From assembly GCF_030010375.1 (NCBI RefSeq), contig NZ_JASCRY010000001.1, forward strand, positions 1,664,194 to 1,728,193: DNA of 64,000 nt. The letters run 5' to 3'. Numbering within the stretch: the stretch's first letter is position 1; the number at the start of each line of letters is the position of its first letter. The notes under the pieces were generated by a model. The model was not told where the DNA came from. It saw nothing but the letters and a program-made list of their open reading frames with translations, and searched no databases. Both the position numbers and the translations under genes were made by a program. The DNA is from Flavobacterium yafengii (GTDB lineage Bacteria; Bacteroidota; Bacteroidia; Flavobacteriales; Flavobacteriaceae). Of this stretch, positions 44,049-54,091 are shown one piece after another.

Positions 44049-45011
44049 ATGGGAAAAGCGATAAAACTAATAAAGAACAGATCTGATATAGGTGCTGGTA
44101 CGCGAGGATCTGACTTAGGTATTGATGCTATCGAAATTGCTGCAATTAACCAAAACAGTGATTACTTTAATCAATTTGAATTTGAAGATGTAAAAACACA
44201 CAACGAATCCATATATGATAAAAACCGAAGTTCTTCTGCGAAAAGGATTGAGCATGTTGTAGAGCAATGCACTAGAGTTTGCAATGCAGTAAAGAAAAAT
44301 TTAGAAGGAAATTATTTTCCAATTGTTTTATCAGGAGATCATTCTTCTGCTTTAGGTACTTTAAGTGGTATAAAAGCGGCATATCCTGAACAAAATATTG
44401 GTGTATTTTGGATTGATGCCCACGCTGATTTGCATTCGCCTTATACTTCGCCATCGGGAAATATTCATGGAATGCCATTATCAGCGGCTCTTGCTAATGA
44501 TAATTTGAGTTGCCAGAATAATGAAGTGGCTTCTGAAACCCAACAGCATTGGGAAGACATGAAAAATATAGGCTACAAAGGACCGAAAGTTCTGGCTGAA
44601 AACCTGATTTATTTTGGAGTTCGTGATACCGAAGAAGAAGAAGATAAGCAAATTGAAAAATTGAACATCAAAAATTATAAAGTTGACGAAGTACGTTACA
44701 GAGGATTGGAAACATGTGTCGGTGAAGCTTTGTCAAAATTAACGCATTGTGAAGTTTTGTATATTTCTTTTGATGTCGATTCCATGGATTGCGATATGAT
44801 TTCTTATGGGACAGGTACTCCGGTTCCCAAAGGTTTTGATCAGTATGAAATCATAGCGATTATCAATCAAATTATCCAAACGAAAAAGGTAGTTTGTATA
44901 GAGTTTGTAGAGGTAAATCCATTATTGGATACTAAAGGAAATAAAATGGCAGAAACTGCTTTTGAAGTTTTAGAAGCTATAACAACAACACTTATTCTTC
45001 CTATTGAATAG
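44049..45011 (+). CDS. rocF: arginase
   Basis: A 320-residue Mn2+-dependent enzyme hydrolysing arginine to ornithine and urea. Metal motifs are in order: SGDHSSALG, DAHADLHS and SFDVDSMD. NIHGMPLSAAL matches the substrate-loop region. It lies 11 bp behind rocD with a strong terminator 20 bp downstream. Urea would need export or a urease elsewhere, as none is seen here. Agmatinase and formimidoglutamase are less likely because of the sequence around the metal motifs and the operon partner. Confidence 0.93.
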   Translation: MGKAIKLIKNRSDIGAGTRGSDLGIDAIEIAAINQNSDYFNQFEFEDVKTHNESIYDKNRSSSAKRIEHVVEQCTRVCNAVKKNLEGNYFPIVLSGDHSSALGTLSGIKAAYPEQNIGVFWIDAHADLHSPYTSPSGNIHGMPLSAALANDNLSCQNNEVASETQQHWEDMKNIGYKGPKVLAENLIYFGVRDTEEEEDKQIEKLNIKNYKVDEVRYRGLETCVGEALSKLTHCEVLYISFDVDSMDCDMISYGTGTPVPKGFDQYEIIAIINQIIQTKKVVCIEFVEVNPLLDTKGNKMAETAFEVLEAITTTLILPIE

Positions 45012-45031
45012 TTTATTTTTAGAATTTATAG

Positions 45032-45069
45032 AAAAGCCCGAAATCAAATTTTAGATTTCGGGCTTTTTA
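45032..45069 (+). terminator. rho-independent terminator of the rocD-rocF operon
   Basis: 14-bp perfect stem (45032-45045 and 45054-45067) with an 8-nt loop, followed by a T-run. It is also workable on the minus strand because an A-run precedes it. Confidence 0.92.
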
Positions 45070-45100
45070 TTTAATGGTTTACATTGAAAATTTGACCATA

Positions 45101-45134
45101 AAAAAAACCATCGCACATAAGCGGATGGTTTTTT
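45101..45134 (-). terminator. rho-independent terminator of the SusC/SusD pair
   Basis: Stem AACCATC(-)GC / GCGGATGGTT with one bulge and a 6-nt loop, with a T-run on the minus strand, 20 bp after the susD-like stop. Confidence 0.8.
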
Positions 45135-45153
45135 AAAAGATTATTTAATTGGA

Positions 45154-46545
45154 TTAACTTCCGTATCCAGGATTTTGTGTGATTTTATTATTTGTATCCA
45201 TTTCTCTTAATGGAATAGGAAATACTAATGTGTTATCATTATATGGAATCAATTCACTTCCATCAGCAAAAACATCAATTGATCTTTTTGTTCTTTTTAA
45301 ATCATGAATTGCAAAGCCTTCCATTGCTAATTCCAATTCACGCTCTCGTAAAATAGTAGCTAAGGTTACGGTTATTAAATTTGTTGCGTTTGCACGTGTT
45401 CTAAGTAAATTGATGTCAGCCAACGGAGTGTTACCAACAAAAGTTACAGCTCTGAAATTCGCTTCAGCTCTAATAAGATACATTTCAGCCAAACGAATTA
45501 AAGGAACATCTCCAAATTGATCTGTATATTTAGAAGTCAATCTTCTTCCGTTGTCTGGGTTGATATAATTAAAATTACGTCTTTCGTCAGCTGGGTCTGT
45601 AAATTTAGCTAAATAAGTGGATCTAATTTCGATATCGCCACCACGTCCACCATTGTCTTCAGAAGCATATAAGTTTGTCACTTCATTTTCTCCTGTTTGT
45701 TTTGTGATTTGGATAGCAAAAATATCCTCACTTTGATTGACATCATGGTTGAAAGCATTTGCATATTTAGGAGATAAAGTGCGTCCACTATTTTCAATTA
45801 CATCATGGGCAGCATCTCTGGCAGCTGGATAATTTCCTTGTTGCAAATAGACTCTTGCCAATAAAGCTTTGGCAGCATATTTATCAGCATAAAAGCTATT
45901 GTCTTCCGGAAGATCATTGTAGGCTAAGTTTAAACCTGAAATTATTAGCGCATAAACTTCATCTACAGTACTTCTTTCTTTTGCTAAATCAATAGTAAAA
46001 TCATAAATGGCATTTGGTCTGATAACAACACCTAATTGGGTATTAGCTTGACCTGCTTCATATGGTTTTGCAAAAAAGCGAACCAAATCAAAGTATGCCA
46101 TTGACTTTAAAAAAGTAGCTTCGGCAATCATTGTAGTTTGTCTTTCGGGATCTTGAACTTTATCTATGTTTTCAATAACGGTATTGGCAGCATTGATTAT
46201 TTGATAGTTTCGAGTATAAATTTGCTGAACAAAAGTATTGTTAACTAAAATAGTTTTAGAATACATTTGTCGGCATTCGCCAAAAGTACCTCTCCATCTA
46301 AAATCAGTTGTCGCTGTTATACCAGTTTGTGCCAATAAATCGGCAGAGGTCAATATTCTACCACCATATACATCACCATCTGCAGCTGTAGCATAGGCAC
46401 CTGTTAATATGTTTATGATGCCGGTTTCAGTAGTTAATGTTACTGTAGCATCTTCATTTTGTTTGGGATCTATTTCTAATTCATTGTCACAACTTGCAAA
46501 AAAAGTTGCGAAGAGAATAAATAGGATTAATTTATTTGATTTCAT
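45154..46545 (-). CDS. RagB/SusD-family nutrient-binding lipoprotein
   Basis: A 463-residue surface lipoprotein; the signal peptide ends in FFASC (Cys about residue 19). SusD TPR-like features are clear: YFDLVRFFAKPYEAGQANTQ, ALLARVYLQQGNYPAARDAA, and the C-terminal RERELELAMEGFAIHDLKRT block. SusD proteins lid the SusC channel and bind glycans or peptides. It is 11 bp downstream of the SusC gene. No degradative enzyme is in the same unit, so the ligand is unknown. Confidence 0.94.
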   Translation of the reverse strand: MKSNKLILFILFATFFASCDNELEIDPKQNEDATVTLTTETGIINILTGAYATAADGDVYGGRILTSADLLAQTGITATTDFRWRGTFGECRQMYSKTILVNNTFVQQIYTRNYQIINAANTVIENIDKVQDPERQTTMIAEATFLKSMAYFDLVRFFAKPYEAGQANTQLGVVIRPNAIYDFTIDLAKERSTVDEVYALIISGLNLAYNDLPEDNSFYADKYAAKALLARVYLQQGNYPAARDAAHDVIENSGRTLSPKYANAFNHDVNQSEDIFAIQITKQTGENEVTNLYASEDNGGRGGDIEIRSTYLAKFTDPADERRNFNYINPDNGRRLTSKYTDQFGDVPLIRLAEMYLIRAEANFRAVTFVGNTPLADINLLRTRANATNLITVTLATILRERELELAMEGFAIHDLKRTKRSIDVFADGSELIPYNDNTLVFPIPLREMDTNNKITQNPGYGS

Positions 46546-46556
46546 TTTTTTAATTT

Positions 46557-49544
46557 TTAAAAATTAATATTTACTCCTAAAGCAATAGTTCGGGATGGTG
46601 GAGCTGAGTAAAATTCTTCTCCAATACCTGTATCATCTCTTCTTGCTTCTGGGTCATAACCAGAATAATTTGTAAAAGTAAGTAAGTTAACTCCTGTAGC
46701 GTAAAAGCGTACACTGCTCATTCCTAAATCTTTTACCGTGTTGCCTGGTAAAGAATATCCTATTGTTAAGTTTCTTAAACGAACAAAATCAGATTTGTCT
46801 AAAAATCGAGTTGATTCTTGCGTTCCGTTACTTCCGTATAATCTGGCTTGAGGAACATTAGTAATATCACCCGGATTTTGCCAACGGTTTAATTGGTCTA
46901 TGGTTTGATTGTCAAAATAGTCAGCTGCAACCGATTGGTATTTACCAGCAGAGTTGTAAATACTAGCTCCCCATTCTCCTTGGAATGTAAAAGAAAAATC
47001 AATTCCTTTATAATTAATTGTATTTGTTAAACCAGCCATCAATGTAGGGAAAGGATTTCCTGAAACCACCCTTTTTGCTTCAGAGTAATCGTTTGTTGTT
47101 GATTTATCCAATGATCCATCAGCATTAACAGTATTCTTTACAAAAAGCGCATCTCCATTGGCAGGATCTACTCCGGCATATTCAACCAAGTAAAAAGAAG
47201 AAATATTTTCTCCCACTCTATTAATGGTAAATGAGCTCACGATGTCTTGATTGTTATTTGGCATTGACAATACTTCAGATTGGTTGGTAGTGATATTAAA
47301 ACTAGTATTCCATTTGAAATTATCTGAATCAATATTTTTTGTGTTCAATGTAAATTCGACACCACTACTTTGTACTTCTCCAATATTTTGGTTGATTGTA
47401 GTTGCTCCTGAACTTATTGATAATGGAACACTAAAAAGTAATCCATCAGTATTTTTTTTGTAATAATCGGCTTCAATGCTAATACGGTTTAATAAACCAA
47501 ATTCAACTCCAAAATCGACTTGAGTAGATTTTTCCCAAGTAAGATCATCATTTCCGGCTTGAGAGAAAGAAAGTCCTGATTTTAAGTTGTAAGGATTGGA
47601 ACCGTACAATTGGCGGGAAGCAAAATTACCCAATTCGGCATTACCTAATTTACCCCAGCTTCCTTTTAATTTTAAGAAAGTAAGAGTGGCATTGTCTTTT
47701 AAGAAGCTTTCTTCAGACATAATCCATCCTGCAGAAAATGCTGGAAAAGTACCAAATCTATTATTTTTACCAAAACGGGAAGAACCATCTCGACGGATAC
47801 TCGCTTTGAAGATGTATTTGTCATCATATGAATAGGTAACTCTACCAAATTGTGATACAAATGTATAATCAGTTTCATTTCCTGAACCACCGGATACTTC
47901 AGCACCTCCATCAACCGTTTGGAAAGAATCATTTGGAAAATAGATACTAGTTACACTTTGAAACCTACGATTGAATTTATTAAACTCCATACCGGCAACA
48001 GCATTTACATCATGTTTTTCACCAAAGGTTTTGTCAAAAGTCAGGTAATTACTGTAGATGTAAGTCTCATTGTTTACAGAAGTGGCGTACGCTTCGCCAT
48101 CAGTAGCCATAAAAGGGGAGTTTTTACCATACCAAGCATCCTCAGTTTGTGATAACAAGTCATAGGAGAAATCAGAATTTACTTTTAAAGAAGGAAGAAT
48201 TTTAAATTCTCCGTATACTTTACCGGTAACTCTTCTCATGATAGTCTTCCAGAATGAATTGTCTATAGCCAATAAAAAGTTAGCATACAATGTATTTGGA
48301 TTTGCCGTTCCGTCATCTAAACGAGCTGGGGATAATGGAGATTGTGCAACAGCCTGTAAAGGAGTAGTAAAGGAGTTATCATCCTGCACACGATCAATTT
48401 CTGATCTGGAGAAACTTAAATTCATACCAGCTGTAAAACGATCCGATACTTTGTGGGATACATTTGTTCTTGCAGTAACTCTTTCTAATGCATTACTGTT
48501 TATGATACCTGTTGTATTGTTATAAGCACCAGAAAAGAAATATTTTGTATTAGCATCGCCACCAGATACTGAAAAATCAGCATCAGTATTGAATCCATCT
48601 TGGAAAGCAGTTTCTTGCCAGTCAGTATCTATTTCTCTGTTTCTCCAATCAGTACCTATTGCAAAGGAATCGAATGCGTCTTCAGCTTCAGCTGCGTCAC
48701 CAAGTCCATTAATAGATGCTTCGGTGAATAACTCTATATATTGATCTGCATTCAACCATTTTCTTTTGTTAGTAGCTTGACTAACTCCTTGAGATAGGTT
48801 GATAGAAAAAATCCCTTTTCCTTCTTTTCCTCTTTTGGTAGTAATCAAAACAACTCCATTTGCTCCTCTGGCACCATAAATTGCTGCAGAAGAGGCATCT
48901 TTAAGGACATCAATTGATTCAATTTCGTTAGTACTTAAAGTCAATAATGGGTTAGTTGGCGCTCCATTACTTGATTCGTTTGATGTAACTAAAGGAATTC
49001 CATCTAATACATATAAAGGTTGTGTTCCTGCACTGATACTTGCAGCACCACGAACACGAATATTTATTCCTCCATCAACTTTACCATTTGTCTGTGTGAT
49101 TTGTACTCCGGCTAATTTACCAACTAAGGCATTTTGAACATTGGATACCGGTATTTGTTGGATATCTTTTGCTGTAACACGAGCAATGTTATCGGTTAAT
49201 TTCTTTTTGCTTTGAGTACCGTAACCTACTACAACAACTGTTTCTAATTGATTAGATACATCACTCAATTTAATCAACATTGAAGAAGATGCAGGAATTT
49301 CGATGGTTTTCATTCCTACAAAACTAACAATCAATAGTTGACCTTTTTTTGCATTAATGGTAAAATCACCATCAAATCCAGTTTGGGTACTAATGTTGGT
49401 TCCTTTTACAGTAATATTTGCACCGGGAACGGGTAGTCCACCCATGTCAGTAACTTTACCTGACAATGTACTTTCTTGAGCAAATGTCAATTGCACAGTC
49501 AGTACAATGAGTAAACTCAAAAAATGCTTCAAATTAATTTTCAT
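46557..49544 (-). CDS. SusC/RagA-family TonB-dependent outer-membrane transporter
   Basis: A 995-residue outer-membrane importer. Signal peptide to TFAQ (about residue 22), carboxypeptidase-like domain (LSGKVTDMGGLPVPGANITVKG) at about 25-95, plug domain with the SusC signature (GVQITQTNGKVDGGINIRVRG and DVLKDASSAAIYGARGANGV), then the 22-strand barrel ending in IALGVNINF with a C-terminal aromatic. It works with the downstream SusD. The pair stands alone between a catabolic operon and DUF389, so the substrate is not evident. Confidence 0.96.
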   Translation of the reverse strand: MKINLKHFLSLLIVLTVQLTFAQESTLSGKVTDMGGLPVPGANITVKGTNISTQTGFDGDFTINAKKGQLLIVSFVGMKTIEIPASSSMLIKLSDVSNQLETVVVVGYGTQSKKKLTDNIARVTAKDIQQIPVSNVQNALVGKLAGVQITQTNGKVDGGINIRVRGAASISAGTQPLYVLDGIPLVTSNESSNGAPTNPLLTLSTNEIESIDVLKDASSAAIYGARGANGVVLITTKRGKEGKGIFSINLSQGVSQATNKRKWLNADQYIELFTEASINGLGDAAEAEDAFDSFAIGTDWRNREIDTDWQETAFQDGFNTDADFSVSGGDANTKYFFSGAYNNTTGIINSNALERVTARTNVSHKVSDRFTAGMNLSFSRSEIDRVQDDNSFTTPLQAVAQSPLSPARLDDGTANPNTLYANFLLAIDNSFWKTIMRRVTGKVYGEFKILPSLKVNSDFSYDLLSQTEDAWYGKNSPFMATDGEAYATSVNNETYIYSNYLTFDKTFGEKHDVNAVAGMEFNKFNRRFQSVTSIYFPNDSFQTVDGGAEVSGGSGNETDYTFVSQFGRVTYSYDDKYIFKASIRRDGSSRFGKNNRFGTFPAFSAGWIMSEESFLKDNATLTFLKLKGSWGKLGNAELGNFASRQLYGSNPYNLKSGLSFSQAGNDDLTWEKSTQVDFGVEFGLLNRISIEADYYKKNTDGLLFSVPLSISSGATTINQNIGEVQSSGVEFTLNTKNIDSDNFKWNTSFNITTNQSEVLSMPNNNQDIVSSFTINRVGENISSFYLVEYAGVDPANGDALFVKNTVNADGSLDKSTTNDYSEAKRVVSGNPFPTLMAGLTNTINYKGIDFSFTFQGEWGASIYNSAGKYQSVAADYFDNQTIDQLNRWQNPGDITNVPQARLYGSNGTQESTRFLDKSDFVRLRNLTIGYSLPGNTVKDLGMSSVRFYATGVNLLTFTNYSGYDPEARRDDTGIGEEFYSAPPSRTIALGVNINF

Positions 49545-49981
49545 TTTTGGATTATTTAAGATTAGTTAGCTCAAATATCCAAATAAAATGTTAATTAACC
49601 GAGATTTTGTGTTAAAAATCTCTTATTAAAGAGTTTTTTATTAATAATTTAAAATTTTAAATAGAAAAAAATGGGATTCGTAAAAATATAGGTTTTGTAA
49701 ATTTAATCTTTCACTAGGTTAAAGTCTTGTGTAGTCTGCCAAATTTATGAATTCATTTCGAAGCCCGTTAGTAATAGTTAAAAAAGCACTTTGTATAGGC
49801 TTATTTATATTACAGTATTGGTTAGTGGAAGTCTAGGATTTATATTAAAGATTTGAATTGTATTACCCAATAATTTCTAAAATAGACTAGAATTGGCTAT
49901 CTTGCTATCTAGATAAGCAACAGCAATAATTAAAATCAGTTGTTATTAGGTACTATTTAAATAAGAGATAAACGAGAAGAA
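49545..49981. other. 437-bp intergenic region between divergent genes
   Basis: AT-rich leader region between the SusC start (leftward) and the DUF389 gene (rightward). Apart from a short palindrome at 49901-49920 I see no ORF, RNA fold or repeat. Promoters for both directions must lie here, but no full TTG-N19-TAnnTTTG match is found. Confidence 0.6.
49901..49920. promoter_or_regulatory. palindrome upstream of the DUF389 gene
   Basis: CTTGCTATCT facing AGATAAGCAA is a near-perfect 20-nt palindrome (one position out of register), 62 bp before the DUF389 ATG. It could be a dimeric regulator site. Confidence 0.35.
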
Positions 49982-51277
49982 ATGAATAAAGTAGTAAATT
50001 TTATTGACTTACATAGCGGAGAAGAAAACAAAAAGAAAGTCTTAGATAATGTAACGTCAAACATCTCTTTCCGAGGTTCTAACTTATGGATTTTAGCCTG
50101 TGCAATTGTAGTGGCTTCTGTAGGTTTGAATGTAAATTCAACCGCAGTTATTATTGGAGCCATGCTTATTTCCCCTTTGATGGGACCAATTGTTGGAGCT
50201 GGTTTTGGTTTGGGAATTTATGATTTTAATCTGCTTAAAAGATCACTTAAAAATTTAGTTATTGCCACTGTGGTGAGTTTGGTGGTTTCTACGATTTACT
50301 TTTTTTTAAGTCCTTTCAAAGACACGCAGTCAGAACTTTTAGCAAGAACATCTCCTAATATTTACGATATTTTCATTGCTTTTTTTGGAGGATTGGTTGG
50401 AGTAATTGCGATCACAAGAGTAGAGAAAGGAAATCCTATTCCCGGAGTTGCCATCGCAACGGCTTTAATGCCACCTTTATGTACGGCGGGTTACGGATTA
50501 GCCTTGGGGAATTTTAAATTCTTTTTTGGGGCTATGTATTTGTACACTATCAATTGTGTTTTTATTTGTATTGCAACGTTCATAATTGTCAAATATTTAA
50601 AATATCCAATTGTTAAACAAACCAATTTAAAGACAGAAAAGAGAGTAAAGTATATGATTTCTTTTTTGACTTTAGCTTTGATAGTACCTAGTGTCTTTTT
50701 TGCATATCAGCTTTTCCAAGAAAAAAAATACAAGCAAAAAGTAGAACAATTTTTAAAAGTAGAGTTTATTGATAAGGGATTTACTGTTCTGTATAAAAAA
50801 ACGGAGTTTACTTCAAACCCCAAAAAAATAGATATTGCTTTTTTAAGAAAAAGATTGGATAAGGATGAAATAAAAGAACTTAACGGAAAATTGAAAACCT
50901 ATGAATTGAACAATACGGTTTTAAATATTATTCAAGATACAACTGATTTAAAGCAGGATATTTTGAATGAAATTACCTTTAACAATAAAACCATGAGCGA
51001 AAAAGATTTGATTATTGCCAAGCTGCAAAGTCAAATTACTTCTTTGAAATTCGATAATAACGCTATTCTCAATGAAACACGAATACTGTTTCCTGAGATT
51101 GAAAATATTGCTATTGCGAATCATGTGTTTAATGAAAATAAGACCACTAAAAAAGTGATTACAGTAGTGCTTTATGAAAGTAAAAAAGATATAAATACTG
51201 CCGAAAAACAAAAATTGATTGCATGGCTCAAAAACAAATTCAAAACGGATGTTGTTGAAATTTATAAAAGGCAATAA
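49982..51277 (+). CDS. DUF389 membrane protein (TIGR00341 family)
   Basis: A 431-residue membrane protein. DUF389 landmarks are STAVIIGAMLISPLMGPIVGAGFG (residues about 52-75), GVAIATALMPPLCTAGYGLA, and about six hydrophobic helices up to residue 245. A polar C-terminal region of about 180 residues follows, with coiled-coil character near 325-365. Family function is unknown; transport has been suggested. It is a single rightward gene between SusCD and the arsenic operon. Confidence 0.93.
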   Translation: MNKVVNFIDLHSGEENKKKVLDNVTSNISFRGSNLWILACAIVVASVGLNVNSTAVIIGAMLISPLMGPIVGAGFGLGIYDFNLLKRSLKNLVIATVVSLVVSTIYFFLSPFKDTQSELLARTSPNIYDIFIAFFGGLVGVIAITRVEKGNPIPGVAIATALMPPLCTAGYGLALGNFKFFFGAMYLYTINCVFICIATFIIVKYLKYPIVKQTNLKTEKRVKYMISFLTLALIVPSVFFAYQLFQEKKYKQKVEQFLKVEFIDKGFTVLYKKTEFTSNPKKIDIAFLRKRLDKDEIKELNGKLKTYELNNTVLNIIQDTTDLKQDILNEITFNNKTMSEKDLIIAKLQSQITSLKFDNNAILNETRILFPEIENIAIANHVFNENKTTKKVITVVLYESKKDINTAEKQKLIAWLKNKFKTDVVEIYKRQ

Positions 51278-51323
51278 ATTCGTTTAAACTACTTTAATGA
51301 ACGGATTTTTATAATAAATGGAT

Positions 51324-52382
51324 TTAGATTTGCTGTAAATATTCAATAATTTCGTTACAGGTTTGTTTGGCATTTCTGTTTATTCCAATGAGTGTTGCTG
51401 ATGCGTAACCAGTCCAACTGCCGTAACCCGCGAGCCACAATCCGGGAATTTCAGTTGCTTTGCTTTCTTCGGTTTTTACGATGCCGCGTTCATCTGCTGA
51501 AACAATATTTTTCAAAAAAGACGTCGCATAACCAAAACCGGTACACCAGATTATCGCATCAAAATCTTCTTTGGTTCCGTCAGGCCAAATTACACCGTTT
51601 TCATACATGCTTTCAAAACTGCCACTTGAAATCAAAACTCCCCTGGATCGAGCTTCTTTTACTGGTGGCACTATTACAATATTTCCCAAATCATAATTGG
51701 CAGCATCAAATGGTTTCCCTTCTTTTTCAGCATTGTATTTGGCGGTTGCCACATTAAAAAGATAAAATCCGTCTACTTCATCCGGTAAATATTGTGGTGG
51801 TTTTCTGGTAGACCATTTCACGGTGGTGACTTTAGAAATTTCGGATACAATTTGCGCGCCTGAATTTCCTTCGCCTACAACCAGAACTTTTAAATTATTA
51901 AACTGTTCTGCATTTTTGTAATAGGCGGAATGGATTTGAATCCCTTTGAAAGTATCTATTCCTTTAATCTTTGGAATAAAAGGATTGTTCCAAGTTCCCG
52001 TTGCCGCAAGAATTGCTTTTGAAAAATAGATACCTTTATTGGTGTAAACTTTGAATACTTTATTTTCAGAAGTTATGTTTTCTACAGTAACGGAGCGCTC
52101 TATTGGCAGTTCGTAACGTTTTTCATATTGGCACAAATAATCGATGACTTCTTGTTTTAAGGGGAACAGATTTTTAGATTTTGGCATCAACCAACCCGGT
52201 AAAGAACTGTGTTCGGCGGGAGAAAAAAGCGTCAGACTGTCCCAAGCATGAAGCCAGGCACCTCCGCACTTTTCTTCTTTGTCCAGGAGGAGAAAGTTGA
52301 GTTTATGGCGTCGTAAATAATATCCGCAAGCCAATCCGCTTTGTCCGCCACCAATAACAATAACATCCAGAATTTTGTGCAT
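51324..52382 (-). CDS. flavin-dependent monooxygenase-like protein of the arsenic operon (ArsO-like)
   Basis: A 352-residue NAD(P)/FAD-binding oxidoreductase. The FAD Rossmann motif GGGQSGLACGYYL is at residues 12-24, a second nucleotide-binding GEGNSGAQ is near residue 170, and GLWLAGYGSWTGYAS near the C-terminus matches the ArsO / flavin-monooxygenase group. It is the last gene of the arsenic-resistance operon, 12 bp after the ACR3 gene. Members of this group occur in ars operons but the exact reaction on arsenicals is not settled. Confidence 0.85.
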   Translation of the reverse strand: MHKILDVIVIGGGQSGLACGYYLRRHKLNFLLLDKEEKCGGAWLHAWDSLTLFSPAEHSSLPGWLMPKSKNLFPLKQEVIDYLCQYEKRYELPIERSVTVENITSENKVFKVYTNKGIYFSKAILAATGTWNNPFIPKIKGIDTFKGIQIHSAYYKNAEQFNNLKVLVVGEGNSGAQIVSEISKVTTVKWSTRKPPQYLPDEVDGFYLFNVATAKYNAEKEGKPFDAANYDLGNIVIVPPVKEARSRGVLISSGSFESMYENGVIWPDGTKEDFDAIIWCTGFGYATSFLKNIVSADERGIVKTEESKATEIPGLWLAGYGSWTGYASATLIGINRNAKQTCNEIIEYLQQI

Positions 52383-52394
52383 TGGGATTTTACT

Positions 52395-53441
52395 TTAAGT
52401 TGTTCTAGTATAATATTTTTTCTTTAGCCAAAAAGCCACATTTACCAAAATTATCAAAGCAGGAACTTCTACTAATGGCCCAATAACTCCTGCAAATGCC
52501 TGCCCGCTATTAATACCGAAAACACCAATGGAAACAGCGATTGCTAATTCGAAATTATTCCCGGACGCAGTGAATGAAAGCGCAACAGCATCTCTATAAT
52601 TAGCACCAATTTTTTTGGAAACAAAGAACATCAGGAAAAACATAATGGTGAAGAAAATGACAAGTGGAATGGCAATTCTAAGCACATCTAGTGGTAAATC
52701 AACAATCATTTCACCTTTTAAACTGAACATGACTACGATTGTAAAAAGCAACGCAATCAAAGTAATGGGAGAAACAAACGGAATAAACTTTTGATTAAAC
52801 CATTTGTCTCCAATGAATTTCTTGATGGCATAACGGCTAATTACTGCTAATGCAAATGGAATTCCTAAATAAATACCGACTGTTGCAGCAATTTGTGCAA
52901 TAGTAATATTTAATTCCAAGCCTTTTATTCCAAATAATGGCAGCATGATCTCCAAATAGAAATATGCATATAAACTAAAGAAGAACACTTGAAGCAAACT
53001 ATTAATTCCGATTAAGCCCGCTGTTAATTCCCTGTTTCCTTCGGCTAATTCATTCCATACAATTACCATCGCAATGCAAGGCGCAATCCCAATTATGATT
53101 AGACCCATCATGTATTCTGGATAGTCTTTCAAAAAGAATGTTGCCAATGAAAACATTAAGAATGGACCAACAATCCAGGTGATAAAGAAAGAAGCAGTCA
53201 GTAATTTTGGTTTTTCAAACATTAAATAAATTTTCGAAAAATCAATTTTAGTCAATGGCGGATACATCATTAATATTAATCCAATAGCTATGGGAACATT
53301 AGTCGTTCCACTTGAAAAGGAATTAATAAAACCGCTGCTGGACGGGATAAAATAGCCAATGGAAACGCCAATTATCATTGCTAGAAATATCCAAAGTGTC
53401 AAGTAACTATCGAGAAAATTTAATCTTTTTTTAGCGGCCAT
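52395..53441 (-). CDS. acr3: ACR3-family arsenite efflux transporter
   Basis: A 348-residue ten-helix transporter expelling As(III). The conserved cysteine C122 (GIAPCIAMVIVWNELA) and the glutamate in FTASGNNFELAIAV are the two residues required for transport in characterised ACR3 proteins, and both are present. It starts 2 bp after the arsC stop and is followed by the ArsO-like gene. Confidence 0.96.
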   Translation of the reverse strand: MAAKKRLNFLDSYLTLWIFLAMIIGVSIGYFIPSSSGFINSFSSGTTNVPIAIGLILMMYPPLTKIDFSKIYLMFEKPKLLTASFFITWIVGPFLMFSLATFFLKDYPEYMMGLIIIGIAPCIAMVIVWNELAEGNRELTAGLIGINSLLQVFFFSLYAYFYLEIMLPLFGIKGLELNITIAQIAATVGIYLGIPFALAVISRYAIKKFIGDKWFNQKFIPFVSPITLIALLFTIVVMFSLKGEMIVDLPLDVLRIAIPLVIFFTIMFFLMFFVSKKIGANYRDAVALSFTASGNNFELAIAVSIGVFGINSGQAFAGVIGPLVEVPALIILVNVAFWLKKKYYTRTT

Positions 53442-53443
53442 TA

Positions 53444-54076
53444 TTATAATTTTATTTGAGAGAATATATAAAACATTTCGGTTGCAATTTGTAAACTGCG
53501 TTCCTGATATTTTTCTGTTTGTTGAGGTGTGTTGTCAAATGCTTTTGGATCTTCAAAAGTGATTGGAATACGCTTTTCAGCTCCAGCAATAAATGGACAA
53601 CCGCCATCCGCTTGGGAACACGTCATAATTGCTGCAAATTCACTTTTTGGATTAAAATCGTCATCATACGTTTTGGAAAAACCAATAATTGGATGCTCGT
53701 TCTCCCCATATTTTATGGCGTAAATAGGATTAGTTCCTGCCGCAATAGTTTTGATTTTAAAGCCAGATTGTTCTAATGTTTTTGCTGCCATAGGAAATAA
53801 AGCCGTTGCTTCGGTACCACCAGAATAGCAAAATACATTTTTTATATTAAAATGTGCCGCTGCAGTTTGTGCCCAAACTTGTGACAAATGGCTTCTTCTG
53901 GAATTGTGAGTACAGATTAAATTCAACCGAATTTCTTGTTGATTCGATGCTTTTGTTTGAATAAAATCAATAAGCGGTTGCAAAACAATTTTGCGTTCCG
54001 TCGAAATGCTTTCGAAATTAAAAGTACGGATTGTTTTTTGGATTTCTGGAAATAGAATGGTTTTGGTTAAAGTCAT
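53444..54076 (-). CDS. arsC: arsenate reductase of the low-molecular-weight phosphatase type
   Basis: A 210-residue protein with the CX5R loop C55-THNSR-R61 (ICTHNSRRSHLSQ) of arsenate reductases and low-molecular-weight tyrosine phosphatases. The acid loop DPKAFDNTP is near residue 180. Further Cys residues (TCSQADGGCPF) may serve the disulfide relay, as in thioredoxin-coupled ArsC. In an operon with ACR3 and ArsR its job is very likely As(V) to As(III) reduction before export. Confidence 0.92.
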   Translation of the reverse strand: MTLTKTILFPEIQKTIRTFNFESISTERKIVLQPLIDFIQTKASNQQEIRLNLICTHNSRRSHLSQVWAQTAAAHFNIKNVFCYSGGTEATALFPMAAKTLEQSGFKIKTIAAGTNPIYAIKYGENEHPIIGFSKTYDDDFNPKSEFAAIMTCSQADGGCPFIAGAEKRIPITFEDPKAFDNTPQQTEKYQERSLQIATEMFYIFSQIKL

Positions 54077-54091
54077 TTTATAGTTTTAAAA

